A DNA stretch of 64,000 nt from Pseudotabrizicola sp. (GTDB lineage: Bacteria; Pseudomonadota; Alphaproteobacteria; Rhodobacterales; Rhodobacteraceae). Position numbers and translations under genes: made by a program. The DNA lies in the NCBI RefSeq assembly GCF_030656345.1, contig NZ_JAUSNR010000019.1, positions 248,001 through 312,000 on the forward strand, written 5' to 3'. Positions within the stretch are counted from its first letter, which is position 1; each line of letters opens with the position of its first letter. A model generated the notes under the pieces. The model worked only from the letters and a program-made list of their open reading frames with translations, was not told where the DNA came from and made no database searches. Shown here piece after piece: positions 24,097 through 33,138 of this stretch.

Positions 24097-25482
24097 TCAG
24101 TAGCGGTAGTGATCAGACTTGAACGGGCCATCAACCGAAACGCCGATATAATCCGCCTGATCGCGGCGCAGTTCTGTCAATTTCACGCCGATTTTTTTCA
24201 GATGCAGGCGCGCCACTTTTTCGTCCAGCGCCTTGGGCAGAATATAGACGCCGGGTTTGTAATCTTCCCCCTTGGTCCACAATTCAATCTGCGCCAGCAC
24301 CTGATTGGTGAAAGAGGCCGACATCACAAAAGACGGGTGGCCGGTGGCATTGCCAAGGTTCAGCAGGCGACCTTCGGACAGCAGAATGATGCGATTGCCA
24401 TTCGGCATTTCGATCATGTCGACCTGTTCCTTGATATTGGTCCATTTGTGGTTTTTCAGGGCGGCGACCTGAATTTCATTGTCGAAATGGCCAATATTGC
24501 CGACAATCGCCATATCCTTCATCTCACGGATATGTTCGATGCGGATCACGTCCTTGTTGCCGGTGGTGGTGATGAAGATATCGGCGCTTGCCACCACATC
24601 TTCCAGCAGCACCACCTCAAACCCGTCCATCGCGGCCTGCAGCGCGCAGATCGGGTCTACTTCCGTGACCTTGACGCGCGCACCGGCCCCCTGAAGCGAC
24701 GCGGCCGAACCTTTGCCCACATCGCCGTAACCGCAGACGACCGCGACCTTGCCGGCCATCATCGTGTCGGTCGCGCGGCGGATGCCATCGACCAGCGATT
24801 CCTTGCAGCCGTATTTGTTGTCGAACTTCGACTTGGTAACAGAGTCGTTGACGTTGATCGCCGGGAAGGGCAGCGCGCCCTTTTTATGCAGATCATACAA
24901 GCGGTGAACGCCGGTGGTGGTTTCCTCGGACACGCCCTTGATCGCCGCCTTGGTCTTGGTGAACCAGCCGGGGCTTTCTTTCATGCGCTTGTGGATCTGC
25001 GCCTTGATCACCTCTTCCTCCTCCGAGGCGGGGACGGCCAGAATCTCCTCACCCGCTTCGGCGCGGGCCCCGAGCAGCACGTACAGCGTGGCATCGCCGC
25101 CATCGTCGAGGATCATGTTCGCGCCTTCGGGGAACATGAAGGACCGGTCCAGATAATCCCAATGTTCGGTCAGGGTCTGGCCCTTGATGGCGAACACCGG
25201 CGTGCCGCCTGCGGCAATCGCGGCGGCGGCGTGATCCTGCGTCGAAAAGATGTTGCACGACGCCCAGCGCACATCCGCGCCCAGCGCGGTCAGGGTTTCG
25301 ATCAGAACGGCGGTCTGGATCGTCATATGCAGCGATCCGACGATGCGTGCACCTTTCAGCGGCTGGCTGGCCCCGAACTCTTCGCGGCAGGCCACCAGAC
25401 CAGGCATCTCGGTTTCTGCGATGGTCAGCTCTTTGCGCCCGAATTCGGCAAGTGAGATGTCCTTTACGATGTAGTCAACCAT
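24097..25482 (-). CDS. ahcY: S-adenosylhomocysteine hydrolase
   Basis: A 461-residue cytosolic NAD-dependent enzyme that splits S-adenosylhomocysteine into adenosine and homocysteine. It shows [31 protein letters not shown], the NAD-binding [17 protein letters not shown] and the C-terminal KSDHYRY, all diagnostic. ATG 25482 has an AGGAG ribosome-binding site nine bases upstream; a TTG two codons earlier is also open. In Rhodobacter capsulatus ahcY follows regA-hvrA; here it stays near but is separated by two genes. No SAH riboswitch consensus was recognised in the 96-base leader. Confidence 0.95.
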   Translation of the reverse strand: MVDYIVKDISLAEFGRKELTIAETEMPGLVACREEFGASQPLKGARIVGSLHMTIQTAVLIETLTALGADVRWASCNIFSTQDHAAAAIAAGGTPVFAIKGQTLTEHWDYLDRSFMFPEGANMILDDGGDATLYVLLGARAEAGEEILAVPASEEEEVIKAQIHKRMKESPGWFTKTKAAIKGVSEETTTGVHRLYDLHKKGALPFPAINVNDSVTKSKFDNKYGCKESLVDGIRRATDTMMAGKVAVVCGYGDVGKGSAASLQGAGARVKVTEVDPICALQAAMDGFEVVLLEDVVASADIFITTTGNKDVIRIEHIREMKDMAIVGNIGHFDNEIQVAALKNHKWTNIKEQVDMIEMPNGNRIILLSEGRLLNLGNATGHPSFVMSASFTNQVLAQIELWTKGEDYKPGVYILPKALDEKVARLHLKKIGVKLTELRRDQADYIGVSVDGPFKSDHYRY

Positions 25483-25578
25483 GTTCAAAAACTCCTGTCA
25501 TTTGAACGTGGCCTTATCATCGAAGCCTTGCTGAAACAACGCGGCAAAACAGACAATGCTGCGGATGCGCGCCCCGGA

Positions 25579-26001
25579 TCAGCTCAGCGGATGGTCCTGC
25601 ACCACGTCTTGCGCGGTCATGCCCTCGGTCCAGCCGAAACCCGAGGACAGGATGCAGGCCAGCCCGGCGTTTTCGACATGAAGAACAGTCCAAGTGCCCA
25701 TCAGATCAGAGGTCCAGACTTCGATGGTCACATCCTGATCCTGCGCCCATGACGCCTCTAGCGTTTCAGCGAAATCATGCGAAAGATCCTCGGTGATCTG
25801 CTCACGGGCGTCGCACAGCGGGTCTTGCAGCGTTTCGGGAAGCGACGCGGCGAAATCCTGTACGGAGAGATTTGACGCGGAAGCAAAGCCGGTGACCGCC
25901 GGGGCGGGGTCGGCCTGAAAATTCGCCTCAACGCGCTCTATCGCACCGGAATACCCAAGCGCAACGGCGGACAGGGCCAGAAATGGGAGCGGATTGAACA
26001 T
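25579..26001 (-). CDS. Hypothetical secreted/periplasmic protein
   Basis: A 140-residue protein beginning MFNPLPFLALSAVALGYSGA, a short hydrophobic stretch that could be a signal peptide or anchor. The remainder is acidic, with two cysteines (CDAREQITEDLSHDF and LACILSSGFGW) that could form a disulfide, and WTVLHVENAGLACIL near the end. No family was recognised. ATG 26001 is preferred to 26028. It lies between ahcY and the divergent HD hydrolase gene. Confidence 0.65.
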   Translation of the reverse strand: MFNPLPFLALSAVALGYSGAIERVEANFQADPAPAVTGFASASNLSVQDFAASLPETLQDPLCDAREQITEDLSHDFAETLEASWAQDQDVTIEVWTSDLMGTWTVLHVENAGLACILSSGFGWTEGMTAQDVVQDHPLS

Positions 26002-26142
26002 GTGTCTCTTCCGTTTTCCTTTAAACAATCACAAACAAAACGGCGCCGGTCCGGAAAAGTTCCGCAAACGGGCTTTGAATGAATTTGATCCGGCACCGAT
26101 GCTGCGTTACCAACCGGGTGAAATTGTCTCTGGAGACTAACT

Positions 26143-26739
26143 TTGGCGAAGCCCAAACGCGCGTGGCAAAGAATGCTGTCCGGCCGGCGGCTGGATCTTC
26201 TGGACCCTACCCCGGTGGATATCGAAATTGAGGATATTGCCCACGGACTGGCCTTTGTGGCCCGGTGGAACGGCCAGACCCATGGCGACTGGCCCTATTC
26301 GGTTGCCGAGCATTCACTTTTGGTTGAGACGATCCTTTGCCGCCAGCAACCGGGCGTTTTGCCAAAGTGGAAGCTTGCGGCTTTGCTGCATGATGCGCCG
26401 GAATATGTGATCGGGGATATGATTTCGCCGGTCAAATCCGCTGTCGGCCCAGAATATGGCGCGCTGGATGAACGGCTGACCGCAGCCATTCATCTGCGAT
26501 TCGGTCTGCCGGCGATTTTGCCCGCAGCGGTGAAGGCGCAGATCAAATCCGCTGACCGCATTTCTGCCTGGATGGAGGCTGTGTTGATCGCGGGGTTTTC
26601 AGAACCGGAAGCCAACAAGCTTTTTGGCAGGCCCGATGCCGCACTTATCGCGGGCCTTACGGTGCAGCCGCGCTCCCCGGCGATGGTGCGTGGCGATTTC
26701 ATCAAACGCCACGCGGACCTGATCGCCGAGCTTGGGTGA
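26143..26739 (+). CDS. HD-domain phosphohydrolase (YfbR-like)
   Basis: A 198-residue HD-superfamily protein: WQRMLSGRRLDLLDPTPVDI is followed by histidine-containing YSVAEHSLLVE, the HD pair in LAALLHDAPEYVIGDM, and SADRISAWMEAVLI with a late aspartate, consistent with a metal-dependent phosphohydrolase acting on nucleotides such as 5'-deoxynucleotides. The likely start is TTG 26143, supported by GGAG seven bases upstream; no ATG fits as well. Convergent with hvrA, sharing the hairpin between them. Confidence 0.8.
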   Translation: MAKPKRAWQRMLSGRRLDLLDPTPVDIEIEDIAHGLAFVARWNGQTHGDWPYSVAEHSLLVETILCRQQPGVLPKWKLAALLHDAPEYVIGDMISPVKSAVGPEYGALDERLTAAIHLRFGLPAILPAAVKAQIKSADRISAWMEAVLIAGFSEPEANKLFGRPDAALIAGLTVQPRSPAMVRGDFIKRHADLIAELG

Positions 26740-26747
26740 CGGATCAG

Positions 26748-26777
26748 AAAAAAAATGCCATCCCGAGGATGGCATTT
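26748..26777 (-). terminator. Rho-independent terminator of hvrA
   Basis: AAATGCCATCC/GGATGGCATTT form an 11-bp perfect stem with a CGA loop. On the minus strand the stem is followed by an eight-T run (positions 26755-26748), directly after the hvrA stop. The A/T flanks also let it work partly in the other direction for the HD gene. Confidence 0.85.
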
Positions 26778-26782
26778 GCAGA

Positions 26783-27100
26783 TCAGATTGCCAGATCGTC
26801 CGGCTTTTTGCCCGCTTTCAGCGCCGCTTCAAACCAGCGCGGCTTGCGCCCGCGACCCGACCATGTGTCAGACGCATCGGCCGGATTTGCGTATTTGGCG
26901 ACAGCAGGCGACCGTTTGCGCGTTGGGGTCAGGCCCGTAAGTTCGGCCAGTGAAAAACCCATGGCGCGCGCCCTTTCGTCCAGCTCTGCCAAAGCCTCTT
27001 TCTTCTTGCGGTCTTCATAACCGTTAATCGCTTTTGCAACCTGAGCCTGAAGTTCCTTCAGCTCTTTAAGCGACATTCCATTCAGATCAATGTCCATCAT
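26783..27100 (-). CDS. hvrA: H-NS-family nucleoid protein HvrA
   Basis: A 105-residue H-NS-like protein. The N-terminal helical dimerisation region has SLKELKELQAQVAKAINGYEDRKKKE. The C-terminal DNA-binding loop is TWSGRGRKPRWFEAAL, typical of the alphaproteobacterial H-NS/HvrA group. In Rhodobacter capsulatus HvrA adjusts photosynthesis and nitrogen-fixation genes to light and redox, and is encoded beside regA as here. Start is ATG 27100 or 27097. A strong terminator follows. Confidence 0.9.
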   Translation of the reverse strand: MMDIDLNGMSLKELKELQAQVAKAINGYEDRKKKEALAELDERARAMGFSLAELTGLTPTRKRSPAVAKYANPADASDTWSGRGRKPRWFEAALKAGKKPDDLAI

Positions 27101-27172
27101 TGGTACCCTTACATGAATTCTTCATTCTCTGATTAGTCGCAAACCAATCGCTCTTCAAGCAAGGTGGCAAGA

Positions 27173-27727
27173 TTATTTCGGTCCGCGCTTAGCAAGGATC
27201 CGCTGAAGTGTCCTGCGATGCATCGACAGACGGCGCGCGGTTTCAGACACGTTGCGATCACACATTTCGTAAACGCGCTGAATATGTTCCCACCGCACCC
27301 GGTCTGCAGACATTGGGTTTTCGGGTGGCGCAGGCATCGATTCACCTTTGCACAGAAGCGCATTGGTCACATCATTGGCATCGGCAGGCTTTGACAAATA
27401 ATCGGTCGCGCCAATTTTCACCGCAGCAACCGCCGTTGCGATTGCGCCATATCCCGTCAGCACCACAATACGGCAATCGGGCCGCCTTTCGCGCAGCGCC
27501 TCGACAACATCCAGCCCGTTGCCGTCTTCCAGCCGCAGATCCACCACGGCATAGGCCGGGGGGCGCGACTGGGCGATGGCCTTTCCGGCCGCGACGCTTT
27601 CCGCCGTTTCGGGAATGAACCCCCGACGCTCCATCGCGCGGGCAAGGCGTTTGACAAACGGCTCATCGTCATCGACCAGAAGCAGAGTACGATCCGGACC
27701 CAGATCTGCGGTGATGTCCTCAGCCAT
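27173..27727 (-). CDS. regA: Redox response regulator RegA (PrrA/ActR)
   Basis: A 184-residue response regulator. The receiver domain has the DDDE acidic pocket (residues 19-22), phosphoacceptor Asp63 in VVDLRLEDGNG, the switch threonine in VLTGYG and lysine in YLSKPAD. The C-terminal Fis-type helix-turn-helix is NVSETARRLSMHRRTLQRIL, almost invariant in the RegA family. It is phosphorylated by RegB (gene at 28524) when quinone or cysteine redox state changes, and controls photosynthesis, carbon and nitrogen fixation and respiratory genes in relatives. Upstream is senC on the same strand. Confidence 0.95.
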   Translation of the reverse strand: MAEDITADLGPDRTLLLVDDDEPFVKRLARAMERRGFIPETAESVAAGKAIAQSRPPAYAVVDLRLEDGNGLDVVEALRERRPDCRIVVLTGYGAIATAVAAVKIGATDYLSKPADANDVTNALLCKGESMPAPPENPMSADRVRWEHIQRVYEMCDRNVSETARRLSMHRRTLQRILAKRGPK

Positions 27728-27792
27728 TTGTTTCTCCCTGCTCTTTCTGTCTTTATGCTTGGAAAGATAGCCTGTCTGGCCCCGCCGTCAAT

Positions 27793-28431
27793 TTATCTGC
27801 TCGCCTGCGACACAGGCGCATTTGAGACAAAGCAGGCCACCCGGTCCGCCATTTGAACCGCCGTATCTTCGCGACGGAAGAAATCGACAAAACCGACGCC
27901 CGGCAAGGTCAGGTAGGTAAAGGTGGAGTGGTCCACCAGATAGTAGTCCGGGTCGCCGCCATCCTGCTTGCGGTAAAACGTTTTATAGGCCTGTGACGCC
28001 GCCCTGACCTGATCGGCCGATCCGGTCAGCCCGATCATGTTCGGGTGAAGGTAGTCGGTAAATTCCGCCAGAACCTCGGGCGTGTCACGTTCGGGATCGA
28101 TCGAGATGAAAACCGGCGTTACGTCGAACCCCTGTTCTTCCAGAATATCCACGGCTTCGGCATTGCGGGCGGCGTCAATCGGGCAGACGTCCGGGCAGAA
28201 CGTATAGCCAAAGTAGATCAGCGACGGCTTGGCCAGCACATCGGCATCTGTCACCGTCGCCCCGGTTTCATCGACAAGCGTGAAGGGACCGCCAATATCG
28301 CCGCCACCGATCTGACCGCCCCGGCATTGCGCAAAGGCATCGTCACCGTTCTGAAGAAAGATATACAGGGCGGTTCCGCCCAAAAGCCCCGCAACGGCGG
28401 CCGCAGCGATGGCCGCATACATCTTTGTCAT
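27793..28431 (-). CDS. senC: SCO1/SenC family copper protein
   Basis: A 212-residue membrane-anchored thioredoxin-fold protein. An N-terminal signal anchor (about residues 4-26) precedes the domain, whose copper-binding CPDVC motif is at residues 79-83 (YFGYTFCPDVCPIDAARN) with a later histidine in LVDHSTFTYLTLPG. Members deliver copper to the CuA site of cytochrome oxidase; the Rhodobacter homologues SenC/PrrC also influence RegB signalling. ATG 28431 is preferred to 28515. It is divergent from regB with a 92-base gap, the conserved arrangement. Confidence 0.93.
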   Translation of the reverse strand: MTKMYAAIAAAAVAGLLGGTALYIFLQNGDDAFAQCRGGQIGGGDIGGPFTLVDETGATVTDADVLAKPSLIYFGYTFCPDVCPIDAARNAEAVDILEEQGFDVTPVFISIDPERDTPEVLAEFTDYLHPNMIGLTGSADQVRAASQAYKTFYRKQDGGDPDYYLVDHSTFTYLTLPGVGFVDFFRREDTAVQMADRVACFVSNAPVSQASR

Positions 28432-28523
28432 TTCCAGCACCCCACCTGCGCAATCACCGCATTGATCCTTGCCCTTTGCGGGCCTAACACTTGCGTTCCT
28501 AATGTCTTTGAACAAGGGATGCC

Positions 28524-29912
28524 ATGCTTTCCCAAGGTGCCGGCCCGTTTTCCCGCGATACGCGCAGCGACTGGGTCCGGTTGCGCACCCTTATTTTACT
28601 GCGCTGGATGGCGATTGTCGGACAACTTGCCGCAATCACCGTGGCCGACCGCTACTACAACATGCAGCTGCCGCTGGGGCTTTGCTATCTTGCGGTGGGC
28701 GCGTCGGTTACGGCCAATCTGGTGTCTGCCTTCGTCTTCCCCGAAAGCAAGCGCCTGTCAGAAACCGAGGCGATGCTGACGCTTCTGTTTGATTTGTCGC
28801 AGCTTTCCTTCCTTTTGTATCTGACCGGCGGGCTGGCGAACCCGTTTGCCCTGCTGATCCTTGCGCCGGTCACGATTTCAGCCTCGGCGCTGGAACTACG
28901 CACGACGCTGTTTCTGGGCAGCCTGTCGATCATTTTCATCACCCTGATCGCCTTTGTCCACGTGCCGCTGCTGTATGCCGACGGGTCGGCACTGACGGTT
29001 CCGGTGTTGTTCGGATTTGGGTTCTGGCTGTCGATCGTGATCGGGATTCTGTTTCTGGGCCTGTATTCGCGCCGGGTGGCGACAGAGATCCGGTCGATGT
29101 CAGATGCCCTGCTTGCCACCCAGATGGCCCTGGCACGGGAACAGAAGCTGACCGACCTTGGCGGCGTGGTGGCCGCTGCCGCACATGAGCTTGGCACACC
29201 GCTGGCCACCATAAAGCTGGTGTCTGCCGAGATGATCGACGCACTGGAGGATCAGCCAGAGCTGCAGGACGATGCGCGCCTGATCCGCGATCAGGCCAAC
29301 CGCTGCCGCGACATCCTGCATTCGATGGGTCGCGCCGGGAAAGACGATCTGCACATGCGCACGGTGCCGCTGTCGATGCTGGTGAGCGAGGCGGCAGAGC
29401 CGCATCAGCACCGCGGCAAGCGACTGGATCTGACCTTTCGGCCGGGCGAGGGGGCGGCGGAGCGGCAGCCGAACGTCCGGCGCCGGCCCGAGGTTATTCA
29501 CGGTCTGCGCAATCTTATACAAAACGCCGTAGATTTTGCGCAAACGACCGCCTGGGTTCACGGAGAATGGACCGGAACAAAGTTGACGATTCGCATTATG
29601 GATGACGGAGAGGGATTTCCTTCGCATGTTATCGGTCGGATCGGTGATCCCTTTGTCCGCAGTCGAAGATCTTCGCAAGATCTTGCGCGGCGACCAGAGT
29701 ATGAAGGGATGGGACTCGGATTGTTCATTGCCAAAACTCTGTTGGAGCGGACCGGGGCGGAATTGACCTTTGCAAATGGCTCGGACCCGTTTCTGAGCCG
29801 CGAAGAACGCCCCCAGCGCAGCGGAGCGATTGTCGAGGTCAGTTGGCCCTTGGACCGTCTTGTTCAGAACGGCGATCATGGGCTGGGGCCGAACGAACCG
29901 ATTGAAACGTAA
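28524..29912 (+). CDS. regB: Redox sensor histidine kinase RegB (PrrB/ActS)
   Basis: A 462-residue inner-membrane kinase with about six membrane helices in residues 20-180. The quinone-binding heptapeptide GGLANPF is at 102-108. Phospho-accepting His221 lies in the H-box AAAAHELGTPLATIKL. The redox-active cysteine (Cys261 here, in NRCRDILHSMGRAGK) matches Cys265 of R. capsulatus. The N box (NLIQNAVDFA) and G boxes (DDGEGFP, GMGLGLFIAK) complete the ATPase. It phosphorylates RegA. The full set of sensing residues is present, so normal redox regulation is expected. Confidence 0.95.
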   Translation: MLSQGAGPFSRDTRSDWVRLRTLILLRWMAIVGQLAAITVADRYYNMQLPLGLCYLAVGASVTANLVSAFVFPESKRLSETEAMLTLLFDLSQLSFLLYLTGGLANPFALLILAPVTISASALELRTTLFLGSLSIIFITLIAFVHVPLLYADGSALTVPVLFGFGFWLSIVIGILFLGLYSRRVATEIRSMSDALLATQMALAREQKLTDLGGVVAAAAHELGTPLATIKLVSAEMIDALEDQPELQDDARLIRDQANRCRDILHSMGRAGKDDLHMRTVPLSMLVSEAAEPHQHRGKRLDLTFRPGEGAAERQPNVRRRPEVIHGLRNLIQNAVDFAQTTAWVHGEWTGTKLTIRIMDDGEGFPSHVIGRIGDPFVRSRRSSQDLARRPEYEGMGLGLFIAKTLLERTGAELTFANGSDPFLSREERPQRSGAIVEVSWPLDRLVQNGDHGLGPNEPIET

Positions 29913-29964
29913 AATGCACTGTGATCTGTCAGCCACAGATCGGTACCAAACCATAGATACATGG

Positions 29965-29980
29965 TTAACTTTTCGTTAAC
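29965..29980. promoter_or_regulatory. CtrA-type binding site TTAA-N7-TTAAC
   Basis: TTAA at 29965-29968 and TTAAC at 29976-29980 are separated by exactly seven bases, an exact match to the full CtrA consensus. Seen another way, two GTTAAC palindromes flank TTTTC. It lies 47 bases before the start of the PAS-type gene at 30027. A 7-bp inverted repeat (GATCTGT/ACAGATC, 29923-29941) just upstream may end the regB transcript. Confidence 0.6.
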
Positions 29981-30026
29981 AAACTACCGTATAAGTTGTG
30001 AGTGGAATGCTGGTAATGGAATCTTT

Positions 30027-31622
30027 ATGGAAACGCATTTCGTCTTAGGTGTCGGAATGGGATTGGCAGCAATTCTGTCCGCATTGGGCAGCATCCTGTT
30101 GCTGTCTGCGTTTCACGGAAACAGAACCCCGGTCCGCAGCAGTATTTTTGACGAACGTCAAAAGGGCACACTGTTTCTGTTCGACGGCGAGGCGCTGATC
30201 GATTGCACGCCGGGCGGGCGGGCCGTTATATCAGCTTCGGCAGTGCCGGGGTCGGATTGGGCCAAGCTTCTGGTGCATCTTTCCGTGCAGTTTCCAGAGA
30301 TTGACCAACATCTTGCCAAACTGCCGACCGAAGGCGCGGTCAGCCTTTCTGCCGAAGATGCGTCGGGTCAGACCATCCTTTTGCTTGCTGAATATCGCGG
30401 CGGGCTGACCCATATCACCCTGATAGACCCGGAATCGCGCGGCGCGTCCTTTGGGTATGATCTGCTTGCCCAACGCTCGATGAGCGATGATCTGGCGTTT
30501 TTGCGATCGATGGTGTCGCACGCTCCGTTTCTGGCCTGGCGAGAAAAGGAAAACGGCGATGTGATCTGGGCAAACACCGCCTATCTGCTGCGTGCGGGCG
30601 ATCTGCTGCCTGTGGGGCAAGATCTGACATGGCCGCTGCCAAAGCTGTTTGACCGGACCGCGATTTTGCAGGGCGTCAGCGGGCAACGCCAGAAACTGCG
30701 TTTTCCCGATGGCAGGGTGCAGTGGTTCGAGCTTGTCAGCATGCCAGACGGCGACGGGCGCAGAATTTACGCCCTGCCCGCAGATTCGGCGGTAATGGCA
30801 GAAACCACCCTGCGCGATTTCATGCAGACCCTGACAAAGACCTTTGCGCACCTGCCCATCGGACTGGCGATCTTTGACAGCAGGCGTCAGCTGCAGCTGT
30901 TCAATCCCGCACTGCTGGATCTGACCGGACTGCCGCCGGATTTCCTGTCCCTGCGGCCGTCGCTTCTGTCTGTCCTTGATGCCCTGCGCGATCGCAGCAT
31001 GGTTCCCGAGCCCAAGGATTATCACGACTGGCGCAGCCAGATCACCGATATCGAACGCGCCGCAGCCTCTGGCGTGTATGAGGAAACCTGGAACTTGCCG
31101 GGCGGCCAGACCTACAAGGTCGTCGGGCGACCGCATCCGAACGGTGCGCTTGCGCTGATGATCGAAGATATCTCGACCGAAATCACCCGCACCCGCCGCT
31201 ATCGTGCAGATATGGAACTGGGGCAGTCTGTCATCGACTCGATGGATGAAGCAATCGCCGTGTTTTCCGAAACCGGGCTGCTGGTGATGACCAACACCCG
31301 CTATGCGAAACTGTGGGAACATGACCCGACTGACAGTCTTGCCAGTGTCGGCATAACATCTTTGACCCGCCATTGGCGCAGCAAATCTGCCCCCAACGCG
31401 CTGTGGGCAGAGGCCGAGGAATTTGTCTGCACCGTGGGGGATCGTGAAACATGGTCTGCCGATCTGCGGATGCTGGACGGGCGGCTGATCACCTGCCGCC
31501 TGAGCCCGCTGACTGGCGGGGCGACGCTGGTCGGCTTCCGGCTTGCGTCCGGCGCGGCGGATGCCCTTGCGGATATTGCCGATGCCGAGCCGGATAATAC
31601 GCCGGAAAGACGCTCTGCCTGA
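30027..31622 (+). CDS. Membrane-anchored PAS-domain protein (sensor-like, no kinase domain)
   Basis: A 531-residue protein. A single N-terminal membrane segment (about residues 3-25) is followed by a variable region. It then has two or three PAS-like domains: around SHAPFLAWREKENGDVIWAN, around HLPIGLAIFDSRRQLQLFNP and around VIDSMDEAIAVFSETG. The chain ends after the third PAS region with no histidine-kinase, GGDEF or EAL domain, so it looks like a truncated sensor (DivL-like or PAS-only). ATG 30027 is chosen; an upstream frame runs to 29961 through the CtrA site. The CtrA box suggests cell-cycle or motility-linked expression; the signalling partner is unknown. Confidence 0.75.
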   Translation: METHFVLGVGMGLAAILSALGSILLLSAFHGNRTPVRSSIFDERQKGTLFLFDGEALIDCTPGGRAVISASAVPGSDWAKLLVHLSVQFPEIDQHLAKLPTEGAVSLSAEDASGQTILLLAEYRGGLTHITLIDPESRGASFGYDLLAQRSMSDDLAFLRSMVSHAPFLAWREKENGDVIWANTAYLLRAGDLLPVGQDLTWPLPKLFDRTAILQGVSGQRQKLRFPDGRVQWFELVSMPDGDGRRIYALPADSAVMAETTLRDFMQTLTKTFAHLPIGLAIFDSRRQLQLFNPALLDLTGLPPDFLSLRPSLLSVLDALRDRSMVPEPKDYHDWRSQITDIERAAASGVYEETWNLPGGQTYKVVGRPHPNGALALMIEDISTEITRTRRYRADMELGQSVIDSMDEAIAVFSETGLLVMTNTRYAKLWEHDPTDSLASVGITSLTRHWRSKSAPNALWAEAEEFVCTVGDRETWSADLRMLDGRLITCRLSPLTGGATLVGFRLASGAADALADIADAEPDNTPERRSA

Positions 31623-31667
31623 ACAGACCGGCTTGCGGCTGCGCGGCGGAGACGTAAAACAGGGCGC

Positions 31668-32141
31668 ATGTGCCCCGAAACCCGCCATCAGCTGTACCTG
31701 CCCTCCGAAGACGCAACCGACAGGCTTGGCGGTGTGTTGGCTGAACACCTGCGCCCGGGCGATACGATCTTGCTGACCGGACCGATCGGGGCCGGGAAAT
31801 CCCATCTGTCGCGCGCCATCATCCGGGCGCGGCTGGGGCGGATGGAGGATGTGCCCTCCCCCACCTTTACGCTGGTCCAGACGTATGAAGACGCGTCCGG
31901 CGATATCTGGCACGCTGATCTTTACCGCCTGTCCCACCCGGATGAGGTGCTGGAACTTGGGCTGGAGGAGGCGATGGCAACCGCGATCTGTCTGATCGAA
32001 TGGCCGGACAGGCTTGGGTCGCATCTGCCGCCAGACGCGATAGTAATTGCACTGTCACCGCAGCAAGAGGGCCGTCGCGCGCAGATCGTCTTTACCGGGC
32101 GCCCCGAACTGGCCAAGGCTTTGCATGACCCGGCGCGTTGA
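31668..32141 (+). CDS. tsaE: tRNA t6A biosynthesis ATPase TsaE
   Basis: A 157-residue P-loop ATPase. Walker A GPIGAGKSHLSRAI, then DVPSPTFTLVQTYE and WHADLYRLSHPDEVLELGLEEA with the C-terminal IEWPDRLG block are typical of TsaE (YjeE). It drives turnover of the TsaBD complex in t6A synthesis. It begins an overlapping run tsaE-amgK-murU-addB-addA; its stop lies 17 bases inside the next gene. Confidence 0.93.
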   Translation: MCPETRHQLYLPSEDATDRLGGVLAEHLRPGDTILLTGPIGAGKSHLSRAIIRARLGRMEDVPSPTFTLVQTYEDASGDIWHADLYRLSHPDEVLELGLEEAMATAICLIEWPDRLGSHLPPDAIVIALSPQQEGRRAQIVFTGRPELAKALHDPAR

Positions 32142-33138
32142 CGCATCAAACGCCTTTCTGGCGGCAAACGGCTGGGGTCAGGCTGTGCGGCAGTTTCTGG
32201 CGGGCGATGCCTCTGACCGCAGCTATGACCGGCTGACCCGCGGGGATGAGACGGCGGTGCTGATGGATGCGCCGCCCGGGTCGGCGGACGATACAGGCGC
32301 TTTCGTTTCTGTCGCGGCGCATTTGCGCGGTATCGGCCTGTCTGCGCCCGAAGTACTGGCACAGGATCTGGCACAGGGTTTCCTGCTGATCGAAGATCTT
32401 GGCGACGCCCTGTTCGCGCGCGTTCTGGAAACGTCGGCACAGCAGGAGGCAGGCCTGTATCACGCGGCGGCAGACGTTCTTGTAAGGGTGCAGGCCCAAC
32501 CCGCACCTGTGGGCCTGCCCGACCTGACCGCGGCAGACTGGGCGCAGGCGGCAGTCTTTGCGCTGGACTGGTACGTTTACGCCGCAACCGGGCATCGGCC
32601 AGACCCGGCACGTTTTGTGCAGACACTGACCGATGCTCTGACAACACATGCCGACGGGCCAAGGGTCCTGATCCTGCGCGATTATCATGCGGAAAACCTT
32701 CTGCATCTGCCCCACAGGACAGGGGTGGCGGCGGTCGGGCTGCTGGATTTCCAGCTCGCCCAGATGGGGCAGCCGGGGTATGATCTGGTGTCTTTGCTGC
32801 AGGATGCCCGGCGCGATGTGTCGCCCGAGGTGGCTGCCAGCGTGACCGCCTATTTTGCAGATGCAACCGGACGGGATCTGCCGGGTTTTGAAGCCTCTTG
32901 CGCGGTTCTTGGCGCGCAGCGGTCTTTGCGTATTCTGGGCATATTCGCCCGGCTGTGCCTTGTGGGCGGCAAGCCGGGATATCTGAAACTGATGCCAAGG
33001 GTGTGGCGGCAGTTGCAGATCAACCTGTCGCATCCCGCGCTGGCTGACCTTCGCGCCGTCTGCGATGGCCTTTTGCCCGCCCCCACCGACACCGTTTTAC
33101 AAAAGATCGGGGACCAATGCGCCAGCCCTACCCCCTGA
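32125..33138 (+). CDS. amgK: N-acetylmuramate/N-acetylglucosamine kinase (AmgK-like)
   Basis: A 337-residue aminoglycoside-phosphotransferase-fold kinase. The catalytic loop ILRDYHAENLLHLPHR and the metal-binding GLLDFQLAQMGQPGYDLVSLLQDARRD (here split around the DFQ) are clear. Relatives phosphorylate the anomeric position of MurNAc, and MurU then makes UDP-MurNAc, bypassing de novo synthesis. Position directly before a MurU-type gene with a 22-base overlap supports this. ATG 32125 overlaps the tsaE end. Confidence 0.85.
   Translation: MTRRVDASNAFLAANGWGQAVRQFLAGDASDRSYDRLTRGDETAVLMDAPPGSADDTGAFVSVAAHLRGIGLSAPEVLAQDLAQGFLLIEDLGDALFARVLETSAQQEAGLYHAAADVLVRVQAQPAPVGLPDLTAADWAQAAVFALDWYVYAATGHRPDPARFVQTLTDALTTHADGPRVLILRDYHAENLLHLPHRTGVAAVGLLDFQLAQMGQPGYDLVSLLQDARRDVSPEVAASVTAYFADATGRDLPGFEASCAVLGAQRSLRILGIFARLCLVGGKPGYLKLMPRVWRQLQINLSHPALADLRAVCDGLLPAPTDTVLQKIGDQCASPTP

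Noticed and set aside
24028-25455. 475-residue plus-strand frame
   Set aside because: Antisense shadow of ahcY, whose frame has clear catalytic and NAD motifs.
25483-25578. SAH or SAM riboswitch upstream of ahcY
   Set aside because: The minus-strand leader was read for the conserved GAGGAGCGCUGC-type core and stems; none was found.
29923-29941. Intrinsic terminator after regB
   Set aside because: The 7-bp inverted repeat lacks a T-run; mentioned only as a possible transcript end.
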